Origin: Azotimanducus sp965199815
Lineage (GTDB): Bacteria > Pseudomonadota > Gammaproteobacteria > Pseudomonadales > Azotimanducaceae
DNA: 64,000 nt
Reading direction: 5' to 3'
Assembly: GCA_965199815.1 (NCBI GenBank)
Contig: CBDATE010000018.1
Span: 458,935-522,934, forward strand
In this document: positions 1-15,000 of the stretch, in pieces
Numbering within the stretch: the stretch's first letter is position 1
Layout of the letters: every line of letters starts with the position of its first letter
The notes under the pieces: model-generated
What the model saw: only the letters and a program-made list of their open reading frames with translations
The model's database searches: none
What the model was told of the DNA's origin: nothing
Program-made: the position numbers and the translations under genes

Positions 1-3000
1 GACTTCACGGTCACCCTGTCCGCCGCCAGCACCGGGATGGTGACGGTGGACTACGCCACCGAGGTTCTCTCCGATAACGACCGGCGTGACGCTATCGCCG
101 GAGAGGATTACACGGCCGTCATGGGGACGCTCACCTTTGCGCCGGGCGAGACCAGCAAGACCATCTCGGTGCAGATCCTTGACGATACGGTACATGAGGA
201 TGACGAATTCTTCAGGCTCGGACTGAGCAATCCGTCCGCTGCCACCATCGCTGCCAACCGGGGGCGGTTGACTTTGGGTATCACCAACGCCGACTCGGTA
301 CCGCCCGTGACGGTCACGGCGGAGGGCTTGACCAGCACCGGGAAGCTGAGTGTGCCCGAGGGCGATGCGGATGCTGACATCACCTTCACTTTCACGCAAG
401 CCAGCGCGGCTGAGAGAGCAATCATTATCGGCACCTTCGGCACAGATGGCACCGCCACTGCCACTGCCGATACGGACTTCGAAGTCCCAAGCCCGACCTT
501 GAGCATTGCTGCAGGCCAGACGCAGGTCCAAGCCACGGTGAAGATCAAGGGCGACACGGATGAGGAGGGCGACGAGACTTTTAATCTTCTCCTTATTCGC
601 GGCGGCGGCATTGTGACCAATTCCGGCGGAGCACGTTTCCGGATCGAGGTGACCATCCTTGATGACGACGGTGTGCCTGCTGCGCCTGCCGCGCCGCGCC
701 TGGCATCCTCCGCGAGTGGCCAGTTGACGGCCAGCTGGCTGCCACCGACAGATACCGGTGGCGTGGCGATTACCGACTACGATGTGCGCTACCGCGTGAA
801 TAGCGGCAGCCCCAAGCCCGACTGGACGGAAGAAGCATCCGCCACCGCCGCCAGCACCGCCCTGATGCGGGACATCGGCAGTCTTGTTGACGGCACCGAG
901 TACGAGGTGCAGGTGCGGGCGCAGAACGAGAATGGCGAAGGTGCCTGGTCGCCATCGGCAACGGCCACCCCGTCCACCATGCTCCTGACCTATGCCTCCC
1001 AGCCGACGACATTGCAGGTTGGCGACACCATCACCGACATCACGGCGACGGTGGCGGGCTTTACAGGTACGCCGACCTACGGGTACGCGGTGACCTCGGG
1101 CACCTTGCCGCCGGGGCTGACGTTGAGTTCGACCACGGGCACCATCAGCGGTACGCCGACGACGGCGAATGCGAGTCGGGTGATAGTGACCATAACCGTC
1201 ACTGCAGGCAGTGAGACGGCGAGCACCAACATCGTCTTGCCGGCGGTGTTGCCACCGAGCTTGAGCATCATGCCTGCAAGTGGTCAGGGAAATTTCCTCG
1301 AATTCATGTCCACAGAATATCTCTCTATGTCTGAGGAGATTGGCTCCGGTCAGGTGGTTGCCGAGGTGCGTCTGTCCTCGGCAAGCCTCACGCCGGTGAC
1401 GGTAGAGTATGTCACCGAGGACCTCCCCGATGACAATCCGTTACTGGCAATCAATAGCTCTTTCCTGGCCACCGCGGGCGAGGACTACGTGGCGCAGAGT
1501 GGCACCTTGACGTTCGCGCCCGGGCAGACCTTGCAGACCATCACCGTTCCGGTCATGGATGATGACCTTAACGAGTATTCCGACGAGTTTTTCAGGATTC
1601 GCCTGAGCAACCCCATGGGGGCCACGCTGCCTTCCGGGATGGATGTGTTAAATATCGGCTTTGCCAACAGCGACCCCTTTCCGCCCATAACGATCACGGC
1701 GGAGGGTCTGACCGGCACCAGATTGCGCGTAACCGAGGGCGACAGCGGCAACACCGAGGTGACATTCACCTTCACGCAGGCGGTACCTGTTCGTGCAGGC
1801 ACAGCGACTCTTAACAGTTTCATCAACAGCAGTGGCACTGCCGAGAAAAATGAGGATTTCACGAGTTTCACACCATCCGGCGCTCGTATAGACGCGGGGA
1901 TGACCACGGCCACCGTCACGCTCCCGATCATCGGAGACACGAACGATGAGGACGACGAGACCATCTCCCTCGAATTTTCTTCCCCAAGCGGCGGCAGATT
2001 CACCAATCCTGGCAGCTTCAGTATGTTCGGCATCAGCACGTTCAGGGTGGATCTCACCATCGTTGATGACGACGGCGTACCGGCGGCACCGGCGGCACCG
2101 GTGCTGGTACCGAAGGGCGCCGGGCTGGATGTCAGCTGGCTGCCACCGACGGATACCGGCGGCATGGCCATCACGGACTACGATGTGCGCCACGGCATCA
2201 AGCCGACCTCGGGAGACCCCGCTACCTGGACGGAGCTGACCGACACCTCCGACAGCACCGCCCTCTCCGCGACCATCTCCGGCCTGACGAACGGCACGAC
2301 CTATGTGGTGCAGGTGCGGGCGCAGAACGAGAACGGCAACGGTGTCTGGTCGGCATCCGCGACGGCCACCCCGTCCACGATGACCCTGAGCTACACCACC
2401 CCGCCGACCACCCTGACGGTGAACACGCCCATCACGGCTTTGACAGCGACCACATCCGGTATCAGCGGCACCATCGCGTACACGGTGAGTCCGGCCCTGC
2501 CGCCGGGGTTGTCGCTGAACGCGACCAACGGCACCATCTCGGGGACACCGACCACGGCGAGCACGAGCCCGACCAGTGTGACGGTGACCGCGACGGCGGG
2601 CAGCAACACGGCGACGGCGGGTCTCATCTTCCCGGCGGTGGACAAGGCCCTGCTGGCGGCACCGGCGAACCTGGTGCAGAAGTCCGGCACCACCCCGACC
2701 AAATCCGGATTCGCGGTGATCTGGGATGCGGTGAGCAACGCGGTGGGTTATACGGCCACCGCAACGTCGGGCTTTGGCAGCACATCGGTGATGGTGACAT
2801 CCCCGACCAGGGAGGCGGTGTTCACCGGACTGCGGCCTGGTGTGGACTACACGGTGACGGTGACGGCCACGGGCAACGCCAACTACGCAGACAGCCCGGC
2901 ATCAACGGCGTTGTCCTTGACCACACTGACCAACAGCGCGCCGAGCATCACGTCCATTGCAGACCAGATGACGGCCGTCGGCACCGATCTGCTGGTGAAT

Positions 3001-6000
3001 GTGGATGCCACGGATGCGGATGCGGGCGATACGTTGCGATACCGGGCGACTTCGAGTGATACGACGGTGGCGACGGTGAGTCCGACTTCTCTGACCGATC
3101 TTGGTGCCAATAGTCAGGTGACAGTAACGCCGGTGGCTGCGGGCACGGCGAGCATCACGGTGACGGTGCGCGACAGTGTGGTAGCGATGACCGAGCTGTT
3201 CAAGGTGACGGTCATGGGAGGCGCTCCGCAGTTGAGCTATCCGGCGCTGCCAAGGCTTCTGCGCGCGGGCGTACAGTTCGAGACGCTGACACCGACCCCC
3301 GCTGGCTTCACGGCTGGAGCGAACTTCACCTACGCGGTGACGACAGGCACCTTGCCGTCGGGGCTGAAGCTCGATGCCAACACCGGTGCCATCTCCGGTA
3401 TGCCGGACACACCGAAGGGTACCCGCACATCGGTGACGGTGACAGTGACCGGCACCACGGGCACGGGGATGAGCACGCAGACCGAGACGGCGACGGCGAC
3501 ACTGGACTTCCCGCGCATCTTCCGCTTCAAACTGCCAGCACCGACGGTGACGCTGGCGGTGGGCAACAGTCAGTTGACGGCCAACTGGGAGGCAGTAGCG
3601 AACGCGGATACTTACGCGTTGCAATGGAAGGCATCGTCAGTCACGTCCTGGACAGCGGCGACGGGGGTGACCACGGTTGACCCGGCCACGCCGGGGACGG
3701 TGATCACCGGCCTCACCAGCGGCACCACCTACGATGTGCGTGTGCGCTCCAAGGCGGCCTCGAGCTCGACGACCCATATTGACGGCGACTGGTCGAGCGC
3801 CGTGCAGGGTGTGCCGGCGGCCAACTCGGCACCGACGGTAGCGAACATGATTCCCGATCAGACAGCGCCGGTGGGAGTGGCGTTCAGCTTCACCCTGCCT
3901 GCAGGCACCTTCAGTGACGCGGACAGCGACAGTCTCACCTACACGGCGAGCAAGTCGGATGACATGGCGTTGCCGACTTGGCTGAACTTTACCGATGATA
4001 CGCGCACCTTCTCCGGTACGCCGCAATCGACGGACACCGGCACACTGTCGGTGAAGGTGACGGCGAGCGACGGCAATGGCGGCTCGGTGAGCGATACCTT
4101 TGATATTGAGGTAAGCGTGGGACCTGCTCTGGTGTTCACGCCGACTGCGCTGACGGTGGTCGAGGGCAGGAGCGGCACCTATAGGGTCAAGTTGGCGACG
4201 CAGCCTGCGGGGAATGTGACGGTGACGGTGGACGACACGGTGAGCACCGAAATATCGGTGGATACGGACTTCACCATGACGGGCGATCAGAACACGCTCA
4301 CGTTTACCACCGATAACTGGTTCATGGAGCGGGTGGTGAGGGTGAATGCCGGCGAGGATGACGATGCGGTTGACGACAGCGTCACGCTGGGGCACACAAC
4401 GACGGGCTACAGCTCGGTGAGCGGTAATCTGGTGGTGACGGTGGATGACGACGAAATACCGAATCGTGCGCCGAGTATCACGGATATTGTCGGCCAGACG
4501 GCGACCTTCGGCACGGATGTGCGGGTGGATGTGGATGCCACGGACGCGGACGATGATTCCCTGCAATATCGTGCATCGTCCGGCGATACGACGGTGGCGA
4601 CGGTGAGTCCGACCACGCTGACTGCCCACAGCAACACGAGTCAGGTGACAGTGACACCGGTGGGTGCGGGCACGGCGACCATCACGGTGACGGTGAGCGA
4701 TGGGGAAGAAATGCCGACGGAAACCTTTGATGTGGTGGTGTCGCGCGCGACGCTCGGTATCACGAGGGCGATGTTGGCGCGGGGGAACGGGCAGTTGACA
4801 CCGAGTTGGGAGGCGGTGACGGGTGCGGGGAGCTATGCGTTGCAATACAAGTTGTCGAGCGTGACGGGTTGGAGCGGGAGCGGAGTGACCACGGTGGATC
4901 CGGCGACTTCGGGGACGGCGATAACTGGCCTGACGAATGAGATGGCATACGATGTGCGAGTGCGGGCGAAGGCGGCGTCGAGTTCTGCGAGATATGTGGA
5001 TGGTCGATGGTCGGGCGGGACGCAGGGCATACCGACGGCCACTCCGGTGCCGACGGCGCTCGCTGCATCCTTCCGTGGTAATCCGCCGGATACCAGTCGT
5101 TCCGATTTCTACATACCCGGCGAAAGAGTGGATGTGTTGGTGGACTTGAACACCAGTCAGTTCGCTATCAGACCCATCGGGGGGACGGTACGTCCGCGTC
5201 TGGCGCTGACGGTGGGGAGTGAGACGCGCTACGCCACCTACATGCAATTCAGTTCCGGTGCGAGACAGGTATCGGGTTCGCGCGGTTCGCTGGTGTTCAG
5301 ATACACCTTCGTGGCGGACGACAAGGACGCGGACGGTATCTCGGTGCCGGAGAACGCCATAGACCTGCCGGCTGGGGTGAGCATTACCGCGCGGGATGAT
5401 GCGACGCTGGATGCGGAGCTTGAATTTGCTGGTACGGAAGTGGGAGGAGTGAGGTACTGGGTGGCACCTGACTCGACTCGGAAGGTGGATAACACGCCGC
5501 TCAAGGCGAGCGGGTTGACGCTGGCGAAGGGCAGTGAGTCAGACAAGGTGGTGGTGACCTGGAACAAGGCCGGGTATGCGCCGAATGGGTACAGTGTGCG
5601 CTGGCGCAAGGTGGGTGGCAGTGCGCTGAGTGCGGTGAACAGTGTGGAGGGAACGCCGGTTGCGGATGCTGAAGGGGAGCCGACGGACAAGCTCGGTTAC
5701 GAGATTACGGGACTGGAATCGAACACTGCCTACTTCGTGCGGCTGGATACGCGCAACGGGGCGGATACCGGAGTGCAGTCAAAGACGAATCTGACGGAGC
5801 GCATTACCACAGCAGAGGGGCCGCCGTCGGCACCCGTCACCCCGACGGTGACAGAAGGGGATGCGCAATTGACGGTGGGTTGGAGTGCGCCGACAAACAA
5901 TGGCGGTTCGGCGATAACCGACTATGACGTGCGCTATCGGCCAACCACGCCTGCAGACGGAGCCTGGACGAGTCTTGATGATGCCGCTGCCAATGCGACT

Positions 6001-9000
6001 GATACGAGCACCACGGCGACCATTACCGGGTTGACCAATGGCACGGAGTATGAGGTGCAGGTACGGGCACAGAACGCCAATGGCGAGGGCTTCTGGTCGG
6101 CTTCGGTGCGGGGTACGCCGGGGGATGTGAGTCTGGCCTATACGGCGGTGCCGGATACGCTGGCGGTGGGGACGATGGTGAGCCTGACGGCGACCGCAAC
6201 GGGCTTCGACAATACGCCGAGCTACGCGTTGACCACCGGAACCTGGCCGCCGGGCTTGACGCTGAACTCCACCACCGGTGCTGTCACGGGGACACTGACG
6301 ACAGCGAGCACGACGGCGGTGACGGTGACGGTGACGGCGACTGCGGGCACCGGCACGGATACGCAGACGGCGACGGCGGACATCACCTTCCCGGCGGTAG
6401 GCAAGGGGACGCTGGCGACACCGACCGGTCTGGCGCTGAAGGCGGATACGCAGAGCAAGACCGGCTTCACGGTGAGCTGGACGGCAGTGGAGAACGCGAT
6501 GGGTTATACGGCGACAGCCACTCCGAGCGGTGGGTCTGCGGTGGACGGCACGGTGAGTGTGCCGAGTAGCGGCCCGGAGGCGGCGTTCACCAGCTTGACG
6601 GCGGGCACAACCTACACGGTGTCGGTGGTGGCCACGGGCAACGCCAACTATCTGGACAGCACAGCCGCGACGCTGAGTCAGGCGACATCGGCCAATTCTG
6701 CACCGACGGTAGCGAACGCGATTGCCGATCAGACGGCGACGGTGGGAGTGGCGTTCAGCTTCACCCTCCCGGCAGGCACCTTCAGTGACGTGGACAGCGG
6801 TGACATGCTGACCTACACGGCCATGCAGACGGACGGGGCGACGGACAGCGCGCTGCCCACCTGGCTGAGCTTCACCGCGGGCACGGGTGTCTTCTCGGGT
6901 ACGCCGACATCGACGGACACCGGCACACTGTCGGTGAAGGTGACGGCGAGCGATGGCACGGATTCGGTGAGCGATACCTTCGATATTGTGGTGAGCGCAC
7001 CTGCTCTGGTGTTCACGCCGACTGCACTGACAGTGAATGAAGGCGGTAGCGGAACCTACACGGTGGCGCTGGCGGCGCAGCCGACGGCGGATGTGACGGT
7101 GACGATAGGCGGCACGGGTCGCAGCGACGTGACGGTGGATACGGATAGCGGCACGGCGGGCAATCAGAGCACACTGACCTTCACGACGATGAACTGGGAC
7201 ACGGCGCAGACGGTGACGGTGAGCGCCGCCGAGGATGCCGATGCAGTTGATGACAGTGTCACGCTGAGCCACACCGCTGCGAACGGAGGCTATGGCTCGG
7301 TGAACCGTGACTTGGTGGTAACGGTGAATGATGACGACACTCCGGGGCTGGTGTTCACGCCGACTGCGTTGACGGTGGATGAGGGCGAGAGCGGTACCTA
7401 CACGGTGGCGTTGGCAACGCAGCCGAGCGCGACGGTGACGGTGACGGTGACGGGCTCGGGCGATGTGAGCGTGTCTCCAACATCGCTGACCTTCAGCAAC
7501 AGCAACTGGGGCACGGCGCAGACGGTGACGGTGAGCGCTGCCGAGGATGCCGACACGGTTGATGACAGCGTCACGCTGAACCACACCGCTGCGAACGGAG
7601 GCTATGGCTCGGTGACGGGCAATCTGGTGGTGACGGTTGATGATGACGACAGTCCGGGGCTGGTGTTCACGCCGACTGCGCTGACGGTGGATGAAGGCGC
7701 TAGCGGTACCTACACGGTGGCATTGACAACGCAGCCGAGCGCGACGGTGACGGTGACGGTGGGTGGCACGGCGAGCAGCGATGTGACGGTGGATACGGAT
7801 ACCGGCACGACGGGCAATCAGAACACGCTGACCTTCAGCAACAGCACCTGGGACACGGCGCAGACGGTGACGGTGAGTGCCGCCGAGGACGCCGATGCGA
7901 TTGATGACAGCGTGACGCTGAGCCACACGGCTGCGAACGGAGGCTATGGCTCGGTTACGGGCAACCTGGTGGTGACGGTGGATGATGACGACCAGAGCCT
8001 CACCTACACGGCGGTGCCGACGACCATGACGGTGGGAACACCCATCACGATGTTGACGGCGACCGCGACGAACTTCACCGGTACGCTTGGCTACTCGGTG
8101 ACCACGGGCAGCTTGCCTGCCGGACTGGGGATTAGTGCCACCACAGGTGCTATCGCCGGCGCGCCGACGGCGGCGAGCACGAGCACAACGACGGTGACGG
8201 TGACAGCGACTGCGGGCACCGGCACGGATGTGCAGACGGCGACGGCGGACATCACCTTCCCGGCTGTGAGCAAGGGGACGCTGGCGACACCGGCCAACCT
8301 GATGCTGAAGGCGGATACGCAGAGCAAGACCGGCTTCACGGTGACTTGGACTGCAGTGACGGGTGCGACGGGTTACACGGCGACGGCTGTACAGGGGAGC
8401 AATACCTTCACCGGAACGGTGGATACAACGGGCAGCAACCCCGAAGCGACCTTCACCGGGCTCGCGGTGAACACCACCTACGCGGTGAGCGTGGTGGCCA
8501 CGGGCAACACAGCCAATTACGAGGCCAGTACAGCCGCGACATTGAGTCAGGCGACGGCGGCCAACGCGGTGCCGACAGTGGCCAACGCGATTGCCGATCG
8601 GACGGCGACGGTGGGAGTGGCGTTCAGCTTCACCCTCCCGGCAGGCACCTTCAGTGATGTGGACAGCGGCGACAGCCTTACCTACACGGCGAGCAAGTCG
8701 GATGACATGGCGTTGCCGACCTGGCTGAGCTTTGCCGCTGGTACGCGCACCTTCTCCGGTACGCCGCAATCGACGGACACCGGCACACTGTCGGTGAAGG
8801 TGACGGCGAGCGATGGCACGGATTCGGTGAGCGATACCTTCGATATTGTGGTGAGCGTGGCCCCTGCTCTGGTGTTCACGCCGACTGCGCTGACGGTGGA
8901 TGAGGGCGGTAGCGGTACCTACACGGTGGCATTGGCGGCGCAGCCGAGCGCGACGGTGACGGTGACGGTGGCTGGTTCGGGTGATGTGAGCGTGTCTCCA

Positions 9001-12000
9001 ACATCGCTGACCTTCACCGCAACGACCTGGAGCACGGCGCAGACGGTGACGGCGAGCGCCGCCGAGGATACCGATACGGTTGATGACAGCGTCACGTTGA
9101 GCCACACCGCTGCGAACGGAGGCTATGGCTCGGTGACGGGCAGCCTGGTGGTGACGGTGGATGATGACGACCAGAGCCTCACCTACACGGCGGCACCGCA
9201 GACCATGACGGTGGGAACACCCATCACGGCGTTGACGGCGACCGCGACGGGCTTCACCGGTACGCTTGGCTACTCGGTGACCACGGGCAGCTTGCCTGCC
9301 GGGCTGGGGATGAGTGCCACTACGGGCGAGATTACCGGTGCGCCGACGGCGGCGAGCACGAGCACGACGACGGTGACGGTGACGGCGACTGCGGGCACCG
9401 GCACGGATGCGCAGACAGCAACGCGGGACATCACCTTCCCGGCTGTTGGCAAGGGGACATTGGCCACACCGACCGGTCTGGGCGTGAAGGCGAACAGCAA
9501 GAGCAAGAGCGGCTTCACGATTACCTGGAATGCGGTGGCGAACGCGGCGGGGTACACGGCGACGGCCAGGGCGAGCAACCAGCCGGATGTCACCGTGACG
9601 CTGTCAACGGCACCCGCGAATCCCGAGGCGGTGTTCACGGGCCTGGCGGTGAACACTATCTACACGGTGACGGTGATTGCCACGGGTAATGCCAACTACG
9701 ACAACAGTTCCGTCTCCAACGGGCAGAGCGTGACTACGCTGGCCAATTCGGCACCGACGGTGGCGAACGCGATTGCCGATCAGACGGCGACGGTGAGAGT
9801 GGCGTTCTCCTACGCCTTCCCGGCGAACAGCTTCGCTGATACCGACAGTGGCGACACGCTGACCTACACGGCGAGCAAGTCGGACGACATGGCGTTGCCG
9901 ACCTGGCTGAGCTTTGCCGCTGGTACGCGCACCTTCTCCGGTACACCGCAATCGACGGACACCGGCACACTGTCGGTGAAGGTGACGGCGAGCGATGGCA
10001 CGGATTCGATGAGCGATACCTTTGATATTGTGGTGAGCGTGGCCCCTGCTCTGGTGTTCACGCCGACTGCACTGACGGTGGATGAGGGCGGTAGCGGTAC
10101 CTATACGGTGGCGCTGGCGACGCAGCCGACGGCGGATGTGACGGTGACGGTGGGCGGCACGGCGAGCAGCGATGTGACGGTGGATACGGATACCGGCACG
10201 GCGGGCAATCAGAACACGCTGACCTTCAGCAACAGCAACTGGGACACGGCGCAGACGGTGACGGTGAGCGCCGCCGAGGATACCGATACGGTTGATGACA
10301 GCGTGACGCTGAGCCACACCGCTGCGAACGGAGGCTATGGCTCGGTGACGAGCAGCCTGGTGGTGACGGTGGATGATGATGACCAGAGCCTCACCTACAC
10401 GGCGGCACCGACGACCATGACGGTGGGGACACCCATCATGGCGTTGACGGCGACCGCGACGAACTTCACCGGCACACTTGGCTACTCGGTGACCACGGGC
10501 AGCTTGCCTGCCGGGCTGGGGATTAGTGCCACCACGGGCGAGATTACCGGTGCGCCGACGGCGGCGAGCACGAGCACGACGACGGTGACGGTGACGGCGA
10601 CTGCGGGCACCGGCACGGATGCACAGACAGCAACGGCGGACATCACCTTCCCGGCTGTGAGCAAGGGGACGCTGGCGACACCGACCGGCCTGGCGCTGAA
10701 GGCGAACACGCAGCGCAAGACCGGCTTCACGGTGACCTGGACGGCAGTGGCGAGTGCGACGGGTTACACGGCGATGGCTGTACAGGGGAGCAATACCTTC
10801 ACTGGAGCGGTGACCGGCACCGAAGCGGCCTTCACCGGGTTGACGGCGGGCACAACCTACACGGTGTCGGTGGTGGCCACAGGCGACACGGCCAACTACG
10901 AGGCCAGTTCAGCCGCGACGCTGGATCAGGCAACGGCTGCGAATGCGGCACCGAGCATCACGGACATCACCAACAAGACGGCGACCTTCGGGACGAACCT
11001 GTTGGTGGATGTAGATGCCACGGACACGAACCCGGAAGACACGCTGCAATACAGGGCATCGTCTGGTGCCACGGCGGTGGCGACGGTGAGCCCGACTTCC
11101 CTGACCGATCTTGGTGCCAATAGTCAGGTGACGGTGACACCGGTGGGTGCGGGCACGGCGACTATCACGGTGACGGTGAGTGATGGCACGGCAAGTCCGA
11201 CAGACACCTTCGTGGTGACGGTAGGCAAGGCGACCCTGGCGACACCGACCGGTCTGGTGCTGAAGGCGAACACGCAGCGCAAGACCAGCTTTACGGTGAC
11301 CTGGACGGCAGTGGCGAACGCGACGGGGTACACGGCGACAGCCACGCCGAGCGGCGGGACTGCGGTGACCGGCACGGTGGATACGAGCGGCACCAACCCC
11401 GAAGCGGCCTTCACCGGGTTGACGGCGGGCACAACCTACACGGTGTCGGTGGTGGCCACAGGCGACACGGCCAACTACGAGGCCAGTTCAGCCGCGACGC
11501 TGGATCAGGCAACGGCTGCGAATGCGGCACCGAGCATCACGGACATCACCAACAAGACGGCGACCTTCGGGACGAACCTGCTGGTGGATGTAGATGCCAC
11601 GGACACGAACCCGGAAGACACGCTGCAATATCAAGCATCGTCTGGTGCCACGGCGGTGGCGACGGTGAGTCCGACTTCCCTGACCGATCTTGGTGCCAAT
11701 AGTCAGGTGACGGTGACACCGGTGGGTGCGGGCACGGCGACTATCACGGTGACGGTGAGTGATGGCACGGCAAGTCCGACAGACACCTTCGTGGTGACGG
11801 TAGGCAAGGCGACCCTGGCGACACCGACCGGTCTGGCACTGAAGGCGAACACGCAGCGCAAGACCGGCTTCACGGTGACCTGGACGGCAGTGGCGAACGC
11901 GACGGGTTACACGGCGACGGCCACTCCGAGCGGCGGGACTGCGGTGACCGGCACGGTGGATACGAGCGGCACCAACCCCGAAGCGGCCTTCACCGGGCTG

Positions 12001-15000
12001 ACGGCGGGCACTACCTACATGGTGTCGGTGGTGGCCACAGGCGACACGGCTAACTACGAGGCCAGTACAGCCGCGACGCTGGATCAGGCAACGGCTGCGA
12101 ATGCGGCACCGAGTATCACGGACATCACCGACAAGACAGCGACCTTCGGGACGAACCTGCTGGTGGATGTGGATGCCACGGACACGAACCCGGAAGACAC
12201 GCTGCAATATCAAGCATCGTCTGGTGCCACGGCAGTGGCGACGGTGAGCCCGACTTCCCTGACCGATCTTGGTGCCAACAGTCAGATAACGGTGACACCG
12301 GTAGCTGCGGGCACAGCGACTATCACGGTAACGGTGAGCGACGGCACGGCAAGTCCGACAGACACCTTCGTGGTGACGGTAGGCAAGACGACGCTGGCGA
12401 CACCGACCGGTCTGGCACTGAAGGCGAATACGCAGCGCAAGACTGGCTTCACGGTGACCTGGACGGCAGTGGCGAACGCGACGGGTTACACGGCGACGGC
12501 CACTCCGAGCGGCGGGACTGCGGTGACTGGCACGGTGGATACAACGGGCACCAACCCCGAAGCGGCCTTCACCGGGCTGACGGCGGGCACTACCTACATG
12601 GTGTCGGTGGTGGCCACAGGCGACACGGCTAACTACGAGGCCAGTACAGCCGCGACGCTGGATCAGGCAACGGCTGCGAATGTGGCACCAAGCATTGTGG
12701 ACATCACCAACAAGACGGCGACTTTCGGAACGAATCTCATGGTGGATGTAGATGCCACAGACACGAACCCGGAAGACACGCTGCAATACCAGGCATCGTC
12801 CAGTGATGCGGCAGTGGCGACGGTGAGTCCGACTTCCCTGACCGATCTTGGTGCCAATAGCCAAGTGACGGTGACACCTGTGGCTGCGGGCACGGCGACT
12901 ATCACGGTAACGGTGAGCGACGGCACGGCAAGTCCGACGGACACCTTCGTGGTGACGGTGTCGCGTGCACAACTGGGCACACCGGTGGTGACGGTTTCGG
13001 CACAGGACGGGAAGCTGACGGCCAGCTGGGTTGGAATAACGAATGCAGCGAGTTACGAGGTTGAGTACAAGGAGAGCACATCGGATACCTGGCTGAACAA
13101 TGACGACGACACGTCACCGGCGGAGATTGACAGTCTGACCAATGGCACGGAATACGATGTGCGTGTGCGGGCGAAGGCGGCATCAAGCTCGACGACCTAT
13201 GCGGACAGTGCGTGGTCGGAGGTAAAGAAGGGGACACCGACTGCGGTGGTGGAGATGGATGTGTCCCCGAGCTTCGGCAGCGAGACGATTGCGGCGCAGA
13301 CCTGGACGGTGCGGACGGGTGTGGACCTGACCCTGCCGGCGGCGACGGGCGGTAACGGCACCATCAGTTACGAGTTGACACCGGCGCTGCCGAGCGGCGT
13401 GACGCTGAATTCATCGACGCGCACGGTCAGTGGCGCACCGACGGCAGTAGCGAGTGCGATGACCTACACCTGGCGGGCTTCGGACAGTGACAGCAACACG
13501 GCCAACAGCGACACGGCGGCGCTCACTTTCCAGGTGACGGTAGGCAAGGGTACGCTGGCGACGCCGAGCGGCCTGGCGCTGAAGGCGAACACGCTCGCGC
13601 AGACCGGCTTCACGGTGACCTTTGATGTGGTGCCGTTTGCCGGGAGTTACACGGCGACAGCCACGCCGAGCGGCGGGACTGCGGTGAGTGGCACGGTGAC
13701 GGCGGTCACTGCCGGTCTGGAAGCATCCTTCACGGGATTGACGGCGAATACCACCTACACCGTCTCAATCACGGCCATCGGCAACGCCAATTACAACGAC
13801 AGCCAGGCCGGGACGGTCAGCGTGACCACGCTGGAAGGGGACACCTCACTCGTCACCCCGACCAAGGTGAACAGCCTGCAAGTAACAGCGGGTGACGGTT
13901 CGCTTGAAGTGAGCTGGGTGGCGGCGAGCGTTGCTCCGAGCGGCTACAGCGTGCGCTGGCGTGAGAGAGGGCCGGGCAGTACGCTCACATCCGTCAACAG
14001 GGTGACGGACACTTCCTTCACCATTACCAATCTGACCAACGGTCAGGAGTATGTGGTGCGTGTGGATACGCGTAATGTGGCGGATACTGGCATACAGGCA
14101 GGTACGCTGGTGACAACAATCGGTACGCCGGCGGGGACGGACAGCGCGCCCGCCTTTGCGTCCGGCACCACCATTCCCGATCAGGCATGGACAGTGGGCG
14201 CGGGTGTTGCTCTCACCTTGCCGGAGGCGACGGGCGGTAACGGGGCGCTGAACTACACGCTCACCCCCGACTTGCCAGCGGGTGTGACGCTCGACACCTC
14301 GACGCGCGTGGTCAGTGGCACACCGACGGCGGCGGCGAGTACGGCGACCTACACCTGGCGGGCTACGGACAGCGATTCGAACACGGCGAACAGCGACACG
14401 GCGGCGCTCACCTTCGAGTTGACGGTGAGTGCGGTTGCGCCGACCGCGGTCAGCAACCTGCAAGTGACTGCGGGCGATGGGTCGCTTGAAGTGAGTTGGA
14501 CGGCAGCGAGCGTGGCTCCGAACGGCTACAGCGTACGCTGGCGCGAGGAAGGGTCGGGCAACGCTCTGTCACCCATCAACGAGGTGGACGGTACTTCCTT
14601 CACGATTCCCGATCTGACCAACGGACAGCAGTATGAGGTGCGTGTGGATACGCGCAACGCGGCGGATGACGGTGTGCAGGCAGGTACGGATGTGACCGCA
14701 ACCGGAACACCGGTGGAGACGGACAGTGCGCCTGCCTTTGCGTCCGACACCAGTATTCCCGATCAGACCTGGAGGGTGGACACGCCCGTGAATCTCACCT
14801 TGCCGGAGGCGGCGGGTGGCAACGGGACGCTGAGCTACACGCTCACCCCCGACTTGCCGACAGGAGTGACGCTGGACACCTCGACGCGTGTGGTCAGCGG
14901 GACACCGACGGCGACCGCGAGTGCGGCGACCTACACCTGGCGGGTTGCGGACAGTGATTCGAACACGGCGAGCAGCGACACGGCGGAGCTGAACTTCCGG

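Noticed and set aside
5779..9105. 1108-codon open frame on the minus strand inside the giant surface-protein gene (also 3637-5247 and 11488-12972)
   Set aside because: Composed of Arg/His-rich repetitive sequence that mirrors the repeats and GC codon bias of the sense gene; no family motif or start signal.
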